This document shows, one piece after another, positions 1-5,169 of a stretch of 5,851 nt of DNA (its first letter is position 1; every line of letters starts with the position of its first letter). The DNA comes from CAYRGS01 sp964423875. GTDB taxonomy: Bacteria > UBA8248 > JACPRG01 > G963555815. The DNA lies in assembly GCA_964423875.1 (NCBI GenBank), contig CAYRGS010000149.1, positions 1-5,851 on the forward strand, read 5' to 3'. Both the position numbers and the translations under genes were made by a program. A model generated the notes under the pieces. It was not told the origin of the DNA and did no database searches. It worked only from the letters and a program-made list of their open reading frames with translations.

Positions 1-668
1 TGTTTTGTCCAATTCGCCAGTTCGGCGGTGGCATGGGGTGAATGGCTCGAAACCGATTGGCCGACAATCCGGTCCACGTTGAAGTAGGCCATGCAACGGG
101 TGCGGAGCAGATCGAATTTGTAGTCCGCGTACCACTCGGCGGCGGCGAACCCGACGTCCCCCCACCCACCCACCCCGCCCCCGTTCCACCAGGCGATGCG
201 CACGCCATGGCTCAGCTCGTTTCTGCGCTGATGAAGCAGGCGGGCCATCTCCAGGAGCGAGGCGTCCGCGCCTCCACCCACCAGAACGAAAAGGGCGGTC
301 CCGCCGTCCGGGACGATGTTGGTCATGGGGAAGCGGATGCGGCGCCATTCCCCCCGCTCCCCCGGATTGGAGGGGAGGGGGAGGGGGAGGGGGGGGATGC
401 AGACCTCGCATTCATGGACCGTCACCGGAAGACCTTCTGACTCCAACTCGGCCTCGATATAGCGGAGCGGCGTCTCCGCGCCGCCGGGTCCGGCAGGCCG
501 ATCCCACGCGCGGCTCTTTTCGAGATACCCCCGGAGCCGGTCCTCGTTCAGGTCATCTGAAATGGCTGAAACGCGCCGGTCGGCAAATGCCTCCTGTTCC
601 TGACGGTGGTCGTGGTCGGGATGTTCATGACCTTGGTGCCGGCCGTCGCCATGTGGATGGTGGTTCAT
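1..668 (-). CDS. Divergent M28 (transferrin-receptor-type) peptidase-like protein, His-rich N-terminus, 3' end outside window
   Basis: An uninterrupted frame begins at ATG 668 (an in-frame stop lies upstream) and runs off the left edge, giving 222 visible residues. An AAGGGG Shine-Dalgarno at 677-682 sits 8 nt before the ATG. Residues 1-25 are His-rich (8 His in the first 21), suggesting a metal-binding tail. Residues 38-90 resemble the start of M28 peptidases (helix, then a P-G-G-A-E-TPLRYIEAELESEGLPVTVHE stretch). Residues 134-145 (GADASLLEMARLL) and 156-199 (VRIAWW, AEWYAD, RCMAYFNVD) match the core of transferrin-receptor-like M28 proteins, which typically have VRVAFWSGHS, STWYAD and AYLNVDS. 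The His-x-Asp metal loop normally before the GAD segment is absent, the SGHS-type loop is replaced by GGGVGGWG, and there is no room for a PA domain. It is probably a non-catalytic homologue. The family call is from remembered motifs. It is divergent from the ScnA-like gene and could share control with it. Confidence 0.72.
   Translation of the reverse strand, partial: MNHHPHGDGRHQGHEHPDHDHRQEQEAFADRRVSAISDDLNEDRLRGYLEKSRAWDRPAGPGGAETPLRYIEAELESEGLPVTVHECEVCIPPLPLPLPSNPGERGEWRRIRFPMTNIVPDGGTALFVLVGGGADASLLEMARLLHQRRNELSHGVRIAWWNGGGVGGWGDVGFAAAEWYADYKFDLLRTRCMAYFNVDRIVGQSVSSHSPHATAELANWTK
158..182 (-). repeat. G-quadruplex-type G-tract inside the M28-like gene
   Basis: The minus strand reads five G runs of 5, 4, 3, 3 and 6 separated by single C or T bases, the form of a very stable parallel G-quadruplex. 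It lies on the coding strand and encodes residues 162-170 (NGGGVGGWG), where relatives carry the SGHS-type loop. Folding in vivo is inference. Confidence 0.6.
350..396 (+). repeat. Palindromic C-tract/G-tract element with G-quadruplex potential, in frame within the M28-like gene
   Basis: A C-rich arm (350-363) is followed by a short spacer and a G-rich arm of runs 2, 4, 5, 5 and 8 separated by single A bases (369-396). The arms are imperfectly complementary, and the G arm alone has four-tract quadruplex form on the plus (template) strand. On the coding strand it encodes a PLPLPLP-type insert (residues 92-99) and then NPGERGEW, where full-length relatives have a PA domain. It resembles short GC-rich interspersed repeats that invade coding sequence; no second full copy is in the window. 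Confidence 0.5.
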
Positions 669-849
669 CGATGGAACCCCTTCGGTCGGGACAGGTTCAT
701 GCAAGATCGCATTTTACCCAATCCGCAAGCCAAATGTCCTCGTTGTTCGGCCTGCACTGTAAGAATGTTGGACTTGACCCGGCGATTGATCCAGTGCAAG
801 AATTTAATCAGCACCTTCACGGTTTCGAAAACATGAAAGGGTTCGCCAA
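669..849. promoter_or_regulatory. Divergent intergenic promoter region between the M28-like and ScnA-like genes
   Basis: This 181-bp gap separates two divergent starts and contains no supported gene. For the leftward gene, a sigma70-like pair is visible: AGGACA (735-740, minus) and TAAAAT (711-716, minus) with an 18-nt spacer, giving a leader of about 36 nt before ATG 668. For the rightward cluster, TTGACC (774-779) is followed 18 nt later by a weaker AAGAAT (798-803), about 40 nt before ATG 850. The -10 for the rightward promoter is poor. No clear operator palindrome was seen. Confidence 0.45.
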
Positions 850-1140
850 ATGCCGCCCAAATATAAGCCTGGGGACCGGATACGCGTCCAAAAACAGGTC
901 CGCTGGGGACATATCCGGACGCCGTTGTTTATCCTGGGGAAAACCGGAGTCGTCGAGACCTGCCGGGGCGAGTTTCCCGACCCGGAGCAGTTGGCCTATG
1001 GGATGGACGGCCTCCCGGCCGTGCCTTGTTACTGCATCAAGTTCGATTATCCCGAGGTCTGGGGCGACAGCTGCCCCGATGCTTCCAGGAACGACAAGAT
1101 GTACATCGACATCTTTGAGCACTGGCTGGAGACGGATTAA
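850..1140 (+). CDS. Nitrile hydratase beta C-terminal-domain / thiocyanate hydrolase ScnA-like subunit
   Basis: This 96-residue protein is a single SH3-like barrel matching the C-terminal half of nitrile hydratase beta. Landmarks are YKPGDRIRV near the N-terminus, GHIRTPLFILGKTGVVE at about 20-36 (the family has GHTRxPxYxRGKxGxVE), IKFDYPEVWGD at about 63-73 and a YIDIFEHWLE end. The Arg in GHIR corresponds to a conserved beta-subunit Arg that contacts the modified cysteines of the metal site. In thiocyanate hydrolase, beta is split into ScnB (N-terminal half) and ScnA (C-terminal half); this is the ScnA half, shorter than the roughly 126-residue Thiobacillus ScnA. ATG 850 follows an AAAGGG site with about 7-8 nt spacing, and the frame has a stop at 805, so no N-terminal domain is hidden upstream. 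It lies 70 bp before the ScnC-like gene and is very likely its partner. Confidence 0.85.
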   Translation: MPPKYKPGDRIRVQKQVRWGHIRTPLFILGKTGVVETCRGEFPDPEQLAYGMDGLPAVPCYCIKFDYPEVWGDSCPDASRNDKMYIDIFEHWLETD

Positions 1141-1195
1141 GAGCGTCCTTGAGAGATACAATTGATTCGGTCGCCGGCAATCGTAATCGGGGGAG

Positions 1196-1201
1196 AAGGA
1201 G
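1196..1201 (+). promoter_or_regulatory. Strong ribosome binding site of the ScnC-like gene
   Basis: AAGGAG sits 9 nt upstream of ATG 1211, supporting that start over internal ATGs. It is a better match than the site of the preceding gene. Confidence 0.75.
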
Positions 1202-1210
1202 AAGAAAACC

Positions 1211-1975
1211 ATGGCCAAAAGAGAGCATGTTCCCATCCGAGGGGAAGGGGTGAAGCCCGATATCCCGCCCATCTACGACGACACCGCCGACTTCACGAAA
1301 TACAACTACAACAAAGGGCACGCGCCCGTTCCTCACAATAAGCACGACCACCACCACGTCGACACAACCCCGCATGAGATGACCTACTGGGAGCAACGGA
1401 TCGGTGGTCTGACCCGGCTTCTTGTCGAAAAAGGAATCATCACCCTGGACGAGAGTCGGCGAGCCGTCGAAGAAGAGCAGTCCCGGAATATCGCTCTAGG
1501 GGCAAGGGTGGTCGCCAGGGCGTGGATGGACCCAGAGTTCAAGAAGAGATTACTCGAAAACGCCCGCGAAGCCTGCAAGGAGGTCGGCGTCCAGATGGAC
1601 GATACCGACTTGGTGGCTTATGAACAAACCGATAAGGTTCACTGGGTAGTCGTCTGCACACTTTGCTCTTGTTACCCGCGACCGCTGCTAGGTAATCCCC
1701 CAGCCTGGTTCAAGAGCACAGCGTACCGAAACCGGGTGGTCGTCGACCCGCGCGGGGTGCTGAAAGACGAGTTCGGGACGGTGATCCCGGATGACGTGGA
1801 AATCCGCGTCATCGACAGCACCGCCGACGTCCGGTTTATCATCCTCCCCAAACGACCCGAGGGGACTGAGGGGATGAGCGAAGAAGCGCTGGCTGATCTG
1901 GTGACGTGCGAATCAGTCACCGGCGTCGCTCATGCGAAAGGGTCGGGACAGGCCCGCACGAGCGCTCATTATTAA
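1211..1975 (+). CDS. Cobalt-type nitrile hydratase alpha / thiocyanate hydrolase gamma (ScnC-like) subunit
   Basis: This 254-residue protein is a catalytic metal subunit of the nitrile hydratase superfamily. The metal-claw motif VCTLCSC lies at 148-154: Cys149, Cys152 and Cys154 plus Ser153 would hold a non-corrin Co(III), and Thr150 is the cobalt-type residue (Ser in iron enzymes). In the family, the second and third Cys are oxidised to sulfinic and sulfenic acids. The motif continues YPRP; Arg157 aligns with gamma-Arg136 of Thiobacillus thioparus thiocyanate hydrolase, where nitrile hydratases usually have Trp. That favours thiocyanate (SCN- + 2 H2O to COS + NH3 + OH-) over nitriles. Length also fits ScnC (about 243) better than typical alpha subunits (about 200-210). 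The C-terminal half (PPAWFKSTAYRNRVVVDPRG and RFIILPKRPEGTEGMSEE) is classic. An N-terminal extension (37-55) holds seven His. The protein is probably cytoplasmic. The superfamily is certain; the substrate is inferred. Confidence 0.9.
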   Translation: MAKREHVPIRGEGVKPDIPPIYDDTADFTKYNYNKGHAPVPHNKHDHHHVDTTPHEMTYWEQRIGGLTRLLVEKGIITLDESRRAVEEEQSRNIALGARVVARAWMDPEFKKRLLENAREACKEVGVQMDDTDLVAYEQTDKVHWVVVCTLCSCYPRPLLGNPPAWFKSTAYRNRVVVDPRGVLKDEFGTVIPDDVEIRVIDSTADVRFIILPKRPEGTEGMSEEALADLVTCESVTGVAHAKGSGQARTSAHY

Positions 1976-1989
1976 GCCTGGATGATTGT

Positions 1990-2922
1990 GTGGACGTCGA
2001 AGCCCGGGCGCGGTTTGATCCCGTCCGAAGACTGCCGAAAGCGAATGAGCGGCTCCTGACCCTCCTCCAGGGAAAATCGGAAAGCGATTGGGCCGGTCCC
2101 ACAAAATGCGGGGACTGGACCGTCGCCCAGCTCACCGCCCACCTCATCGTCAACGCGAAATTCCTGGCCGAATCCGTCCGGGTTTGTCTGAACAAATCAA
2201 CACGCCGCCCAAATCCCAGTGACCGCGAACAGGAAGGGGGAGGGGGGGGGGAGCCCGGTGAGATGCCCGCGGCGGCCCCGGACCCGCCCCTGCCCTTCGG
2301 CGTGGCCGACCTGTCGGCCTTCAACGACTGGCGCGGCGAAGAAACGACCCGTCTCGTCAATGGCGGACCGGCGCTCCTCCTGTCGGAAATCGAAGCATCC
2401 GCGTCCGACCTGCAAACGCAAATCCGGCGAATTCAGCACGAGAACGCCCCCGCCCCGTTCTGGCACCCGTCCGGCGAGGGGAGGCTCGGCTACATTCCGA
2501 CGTTCAGGCTGTTCGAGCTTCAGCTCCACGGCTGGGACGTGCGCGTCATGGATGACCCCGGTGCCCGCCTCGACGAGGAGGTCCTTCCGCTGATGACGGA
2601 TCGCCTTCCGCTCATGCTCGGCCGATATGCACGGCTGCGAAGCCGGCCGGACCACCCGCGCGGCCGCGTGCGGATCGTCCTGACGGACCCGGCACGGAAC
2701 TTTCTTCTGGATTGGCGGGGTCCGGAGAGCCGGGCGGCCGTCGACGACGGCGGGCCTGTGGCTGCGACGCTTACGGGACAGTCAGAGGTCTTCGTCCGGC
2801 TGGCCGGCGGACGCGCGGACAGAAAGGCGTCGGAGCGGGCGGGTTTGTTCCACGTTCTCGGAGACGCCGTAGCGGGAAACGCCCTGGCGGAGGTCCTGTT
2901 CCGGCCGCTGAAGTATCTGTAG
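1990..2922 (+). CDS. DinB / maleylpyruvate-isomerase-family metal-dependent protein
   Basis: This is a 310-residue protein if started at GTG 1990. Residues 8-185 form a DinB-like helical bundle of the mycothiol-dependent maleylpyruvate isomerase N-terminal family: CGDWTVAQLTAHL around 40-52, then LFELQLHGWDVR around 174-185. His51, Glu176 and His180 match the zinc triad of that family (His, then Glu-x3-His), so the metal site looks intact. Residues about 195-310 resemble the SCP2-like C-terminal domain. Family members catalyse thiol-dependent isomerisation or transfer, but mycothiol is mainly actinobacterial, so the cofactor here is unknown. An insert at about 82-90 (QEGGGGGEPG) is encoded by a G-tract. 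The gene starts 14 bp after the ScnC-like stop, suggesting one transcript. An in-frame ATG at 1906 would add 28 residues and overlap the upstream gene by 70 bp; it is less likely because the added peptide is basic and non-homologous. The Shine-Dalgarno at GTG 1990 is weak. Confidence 0.8.
   Translation: MDVEARARFDPVRRLPKANERLLTLLQGKSESDWAGPTKCGDWTVAQLTAHLIVNAKFLAESVRVCLNKSTRRPNPSDREQEGGGGGEPGEMPAAAPDPPLPFGVADLSAFNDWRGEETTRLVNGGPALLLSEIEASASDLQTQIRRIQHENAPAPFWHPSGEGRLGYIPTFRLFELQLHGWDVRVMDDPGARLDEEVLPLMTDRLPLMLGRYARLRSRPDHPRGRVRIVLTDPARNFLLDWRGPESRAAVDDGGPVAATLTGQSEVFVRLAGGRADRKASERAGLFHVLGDAVAGNALAEVLFRPLKYL
2236..2251 (+). repeat. G-tract insert inside the DinB/isomerase-family gene
   Basis: A run of five G, one A and ten G encodes the polyglycine of residues 83-87 in a loop of the helical bundle. 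It is a slippage-prone homopolymer of the same kind as the G-tracts in the M28-like gene. Confidence 0.6.
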
Positions 2923-3000
2923 CCTGTCCGTGAAAACCGACGGTCGGGCATTGATGACGCCCGGGGCGTGATTTCCCGCTTGCCGGCGGGCCAAAAATTG
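2923..3000. other. Convergent intergenic spacer between the isomerase-family gene and rnpB
   Basis: A 78-bp gap with no gene. It holds a small hairpin (CGGGC/GCCCG around 2946-2964) and, just 3' of rnpB on the minus strand, a T5 tract at 2993-2997. No textbook terminator for the plus-strand cluster is visible. Confidence 0.5.
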
Positions 3001-3396
3001 AGCCGAAGGGGGTCTGTAAGCCGGGTTCTGTACCCCGCCGAAGGCGGAGCCGCGGCCATTCATCTAGGACCGCGGTTGCCCGCGGCCTCAAGCGGCCTAC
3101 CCGGAAGCATCGGACGAGCAGTCCTCAAACGCTTCCCTATTTGGCCTTGCTCCGGGTGGGGTTTACCGAGCCGGCCCGGTCACCCGGGCCGCTGGTGAGC
3201 TCTTACCTCACCGTTTCACCCTTGCCGGCCCCCGGAAACCGGGGACGTAGGCGGTCTGTTCTCTGTGGCACTTTCCCTGGGGTTCGCCCCCTGGAGGGCT
3301 CCCCCGGTGGGCGTTACCCACCACCCCGCTCTGTGGAGCCCGGACTTTCCTCCCGCGCGTACAACACGCCGGCGGCCGCGCAACCCCCTCCGGCTT
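3001..3396 (-). ncRNA. rnpB: RNase P RNA (bacterial class A)
   Basis: The catalytic RNA of RNase P, which removes 5' leaders from pre-tRNAs. Read on the minus strand, the 5' universal core GGAAAGTCCGGGCTCCACAG lies at 3331-3350 and the 3' core ACAGAACCCGGCTTACAG at 3014-3031; together they form P4. The ends pair perfectly as helix P1: 3384-3395 with 3001-3012, 12 bp including one G-U. Other family landmarks are GGGTGAAACGGTGAGGTAAGAGCTCACC-type specificity-domain sequence around 3196-3224, CCAAATAGGGAAGC around 3131-3144 and CTAGATGAATGGCCG around 3053-3067. The length, about 395 nt, is normal for type A. A T5 tract (2993-2997) shortly after the P1 3' strand may mark termination. Open frames over this interval on either strand are accidental. 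The exact ends are uncertain by a few bases. Confidence 0.97.
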
Positions 3397-3423
3397 TGAA
3401 AACCTTTCCACTGAAGCAATCCC

Positions 3424-3470
3424 TTTTTTAATTTATGTCCTTCAGAATTTTACTTCACCATAATTTCCAG
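3424..3470 (-). promoter_or_regulatory. Possible rnpB promoter region (AT-rich)
   Basis: This is the only AT-rich stretch upstream of rnpB. On the minus strand TAAAAT (3447-3452, five of six matches to the -10 consensus) and TAAATT (3430-3435) are candidate -10 hexamers. Neither has a convincing TTGACA partner, and both would leave a leader of roughly 30-45 nt before the P1 helix, requiring 5' processing. Weak assignment. Confidence 0.3.
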
Positions 3471-3614
3471 GGGGGCGCTTTTTGTAAGCCGCCCCCCCCA
3501 GGACCCCTCCCAGGGGTTGGGAACCCCCAGGAAAATTTTCGGCGGTCGAGCCTTTGGCTCGGCCTTTCCCACGCTTGGAAGGTTCCAGATTCAAGCCGGT
3601 TTGTTAGGCGCGGC

Positions 3615-3643
3615 AAAAGAGCCTAGATGTTTCTTGCGGCTCC
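3615..3643 (-). terminator. Weak intrinsic terminator downstream of the RNase H gene
   Basis: On the minus strand GGAGCC and GGCTC form a 5-bp GC stem with a 14-nt loop, followed immediately by TTTT (3615-3618). It lies about 120 nt after the RNase H stop and just past the perfect 18-bp hairpin, which may add to termination or protect the 3' end. The stem is short and the U run brief. Confidence 0.4.
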
Positions 3644-3645
3644 TT

Positions 3646-3684
3646 GCGAAAGCGGGCGGCCCCTTTGGGGCCGCCCGCTTTCGC
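3646..3684. repeat. Perfect 18-bp inverted repeat with 3-nt loop
   Basis: Arms 3646-3663 and 3667-3684 are exactly complementary (starting GCGAAAGCGGGCGG) around a TTT/AAA loop. In RNA this would be an extremely stable hairpin about 77 nt after the RNase H stop. No T-tract follows directly on either strand, so it is a 3'-end-stabilising or REP-like element, or the first part of a bipartite terminator. Confidence 0.75.
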
Positions 3685-3760
3685 GAAATGAACATTTTCG
3701 AGGGGGAATTGGAGGGACACACCCCACCGGGTGAAGTTTTCAAAATGTCCCCTCAAGGTC

Positions 3761-4360
3761 TCAGTCCTTCGCCTCATCGATTGCCTGGTTGGCGAGGGCG
3801 TCGGCGCGGGTGTTGTTTTCCCGGTAGACGTGTTCCGCCCGGAAGGACTCCAACCCGCTGATGAGCCGCCGGGCCTTCGCATAAAACCCCTTGAGGTTTT
3901 CGCTCCTGACTTTGTAGCGCCCTTGAAGCTGCCGGGCGAGAAGCTCCGAATCGCAATGGAACAGAACCCGCCGCGCGCCGCGATCGAGCGCGGTCTCGAG
4001 GCCCAGGATCAGCGCCCGGTACTCGGCTACATTGTTGGTGCATTCGCCGAGGTGCTCGAACGACTCGCCCACAACATCTCCCGCTTCGTCACAGAGGACC
4101 ACCCCCGCCCCGGCCGGTCCGGGGTTTCCCCGGGATGCGCCGTCGGCGTACAGGATGATGGAGTGAGGAAGGTGCTCCTTCGGCTCTTCCCGGGTCAACC
4201 GGGCCGGCCGGCTTTCCGAAATCCGCTCGGCCCCGGTCTCCAGGGCGCGCCGGACGTCTTCCCGCGTCCATTCGGGATGGTCGCGCAGGAGCCGGGCGAC
4301 ATCCAGGCCCTCGGCCAGGCGTTTGAGGATTTTTCCGGGGTCCGGCGCGTCGGGGCTCAC
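3761..4360 (-). CDS. RNase HI-family protein with N-terminal DUF433-like helical domain
   Basis: Starting at GTG 4360, this is a 199-residue protein predicted to cleave RNA in RNA:DNA hybrids in the cytoplasm. The RNase H fold spans about 67-197: LYADGASRGNPGPAGAG (Asp73), NNVAEYRALILGLETAL (Glu113), VLFHCDSELL (Asp137) and HVYRENNTRADALAN (Asp187), the four acidic catalytic residues. The H-x4-EN-x3-AD C-terminal motif is the archaeal/short-bacterial RNase HI style rather than the E. coli handle-containing form. Residues 9-42 (ILKRLAEGLDVARLLRDHPE, then TREDVRRALE) resemble the small helix-turn-helix DUF433 domain, possibly a nucleic-acid or protein-binding module. The GTG overlaps the upstream gene's TGA (GTGA), indicating translational coupling. 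A 50-residue longer frame from 4510 is the upstream gene's sequence in another frame and is rejected. Confidence 0.92.
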   Translation of the reverse strand: MSPDAPDPGKILKRLAEGLDVARLLRDHPEWTREDVRRALETGAERISESRPARLTREEPKEHLPHSIILYADGASRGNPGPAGAGVVLCDEAGDVVGESFEHLGECTNNVAEYRALILGLETALDRGARRVLFHCDSELLARQLQGRYKVRSENLKGFYAKARRLISGLESFRAEHVYRENNTRADALANQAIDEAKD

Positions 4361-5118
4361 GCCTTCGTAGGCTCCGCCGGCCGCGGAGACTCGGCGGGCG
4401 ATTCCTCTGTCGCGGGGGCGTAAAGAATGCGGCTGCAATTGGGGCAGGTCTTGATTTCGTCGCCGTGCTTGATCTCGTGGACCAGTTGCAGAATGAGGCT
4501 TTGGTGGCACCCGGTGCAGCTATTCCCGTTCAATGCGGCGACGGCCCAGCCTCGGACGGGCTTGATCCGCTGATATTCGGACAACCAGTCAGGGTCGATG
4601 TCGCGCTCGATGCGCTGATGATCGCCTCGCAGCTTCGAGAGCCGATCCTCAATACGCCTCAACTCTTCCTTCTTTCCCTCTTGCCGGCTGCGGGCTTGGG
4701 CCTCTTCCTCACGAAGGCGATCCGCGCCCCGGCGGATGTCCTCGATCATTTCTTCCGACGATTCCATCATCTCGAGGATTTCCGTTTCCAGCCGGTCTAT
4801 CGCGCCTTTTACGCCCTCGATCTCCTGGAGGAGTGCGGTGTATTCCTTGTTCGTCTTGATTTCAATCTGCTTGCCCTGGATTTTGCGCATGCGCTCGCGC
4901 TCGGACTCGATGTCGGCTTCCCGCCGCACGCGCTCCCGCTCGAGGTCCTTGCAACGCTCTTCCAGGTCGGTCTGCTTCGCCCGGTCCGCTTCCCGCTCAG
5001 CTTCGATCAACTGAAGGGTTTTCGGGATCCCTTCCGCCGCGGCTTCCAGGCCGGCGATCTCCTGTTCCAGGATCTGAAAATCTCGAAGGGATTGAAGCTG
5101 TAACTTCTTCTCCGTCAC
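4357..5118 (-). CDS. CT398-type coiled-coil protein with C4 zinc ribbon
   Basis: A 253-residue protein. Residues about 10-185 are a long Glu/Arg/Lys-rich coiled coil containing the family signature IKTNKEYTALLQEIE (88-102). Residues 190-233 form the zinc ribbon: Cys201 and Cys204 (CTGC) with Cys225 and Cys228 (CPNC), in the usual context NGNSCTGCHQSL, HEIKHGDEIKTCPNC and ILY. This is the Pfam zf-RING_7 / CT398 family, whose Chlamydia and Helicobacter members form hairpin coiled coils and have been linked to sigma factors and secretion; the general role is unsettled. A Pro/Glu/Ala-rich tail follows from 235. The start is GTG 5118, with a purine-rich AGAAGAAG stretch 5 nt upstream. It is followed by a 4-bp overlap with the RNase H gene, so the two form an operon. 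The tRNA lies 51 bp upstream. Confidence 0.92.
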   Translation of the reverse strand: MTEKKLQLQSLRDFQILEQEIAGLEAAAEGIPKTLQLIEAEREADRAKQTDLEERCKDLERERVRREADIESERERMRKIQGKQIEIKTNKEYTALLQEIEGVKGAIDRLETEILEMMESSEEMIEDIRRGADRLREEEAQARSRQEGKKEELRRIEDRLSKLRGDHQRIERDIDPDWLSEYQRIKPVRGWAVAALNGNSCTGCHQSLILQLVHEIKHGDEIKTCPNCSRILYAPATEESPAESPRPAEPTKA

Positions 5119-5169
5119 GATGGCTTCTTCTGATCCGGCCGGTTTCCCGCCCGGCCTGCAGGTTATGCG

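Larger units (their letters stand above)
3397..3760. other. Hairpin-rich intergenic region between the RNase H gene and rnpB
   Basis: There is no supported gene in these 364 bp; short open frames here lack homology and initiation signals. The region contains several inverted repeats: 3470-3497 (G6/C6 arms, with GCTT/AAGC inside on the minus strand), ACCCCT/AGGGGT near 3504-3518, 3544-3564 (9-bp stem, TTT loop) and the 18-bp stem at 3646-3684. An AT-rich patch follows at 3421-3470, next to rnpB. Confidence 0.6.

Noticed and set aside
350..396. CRISPR or tandem-repeat array at the G-tracts
   Set aside because: No regularly spaced direct repeats with unique spacers; only homopolymer runs split by single bases.
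42..440. Plus-strand 132-residue open frame
   Set aside because: Antisense to the M28-like gene; Pro/Gly-rich low complexity with no family motif, while the minus frame has a good start, Shine-Dalgarno and recognisable motifs.
606..836. Plus-strand 76-residue frame just upstream of the ScnA-like gene, considered as a possible ScnB
   Set aside because: It has none of the nitrile hydratase beta N-terminal features and overlaps the start of the divergent gene and the promoter spacer.
1211..1975. Precursor peptide of the nitrile-hydratase-leader (NHLP) RiPP type
   Set aside because: The protein is a full-length catalytic subunit with an intact cysteine claw and C-terminal half; there is no core peptide or modifying enzyme beside it.
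1917..3091. Several Arg/Pro-rich minus-strand frames opposite the isomerase-family gene and rnpB
   Set aside because: GC-rich antisense shadows; composition typical of the wrong frame and no initiation signal or motif.
3141..3431. Plus-strand 96-residue frame and minus frames at 3208-3419
   Set aside because: They lie within the RNase P RNA gene, which is supported by universal core sequences and a perfect P1 helix.
3435..3882. Short frames in the spacer between rnpB and the RNase H gene
   Set aside because: They run across hairpins and G/C tracts, have no homology signature, and overlap the RNase H 3' end.
4361..4510. N-terminal extension of the RNase H gene to ATG 4510
   Set aside because: These 50 codons overlap the zinc-ribbon coding sequence out of frame; the GTGA overlap start at 4360 is the natural coupled start.
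3731..5103. Long plus-strand frames (230 and 212 residues) opposite the RNase H and zinc-ribbon genes
   Set aside because: Antisense shadows; the minus-strand products carry full catalytic and zinc-binding motifs.
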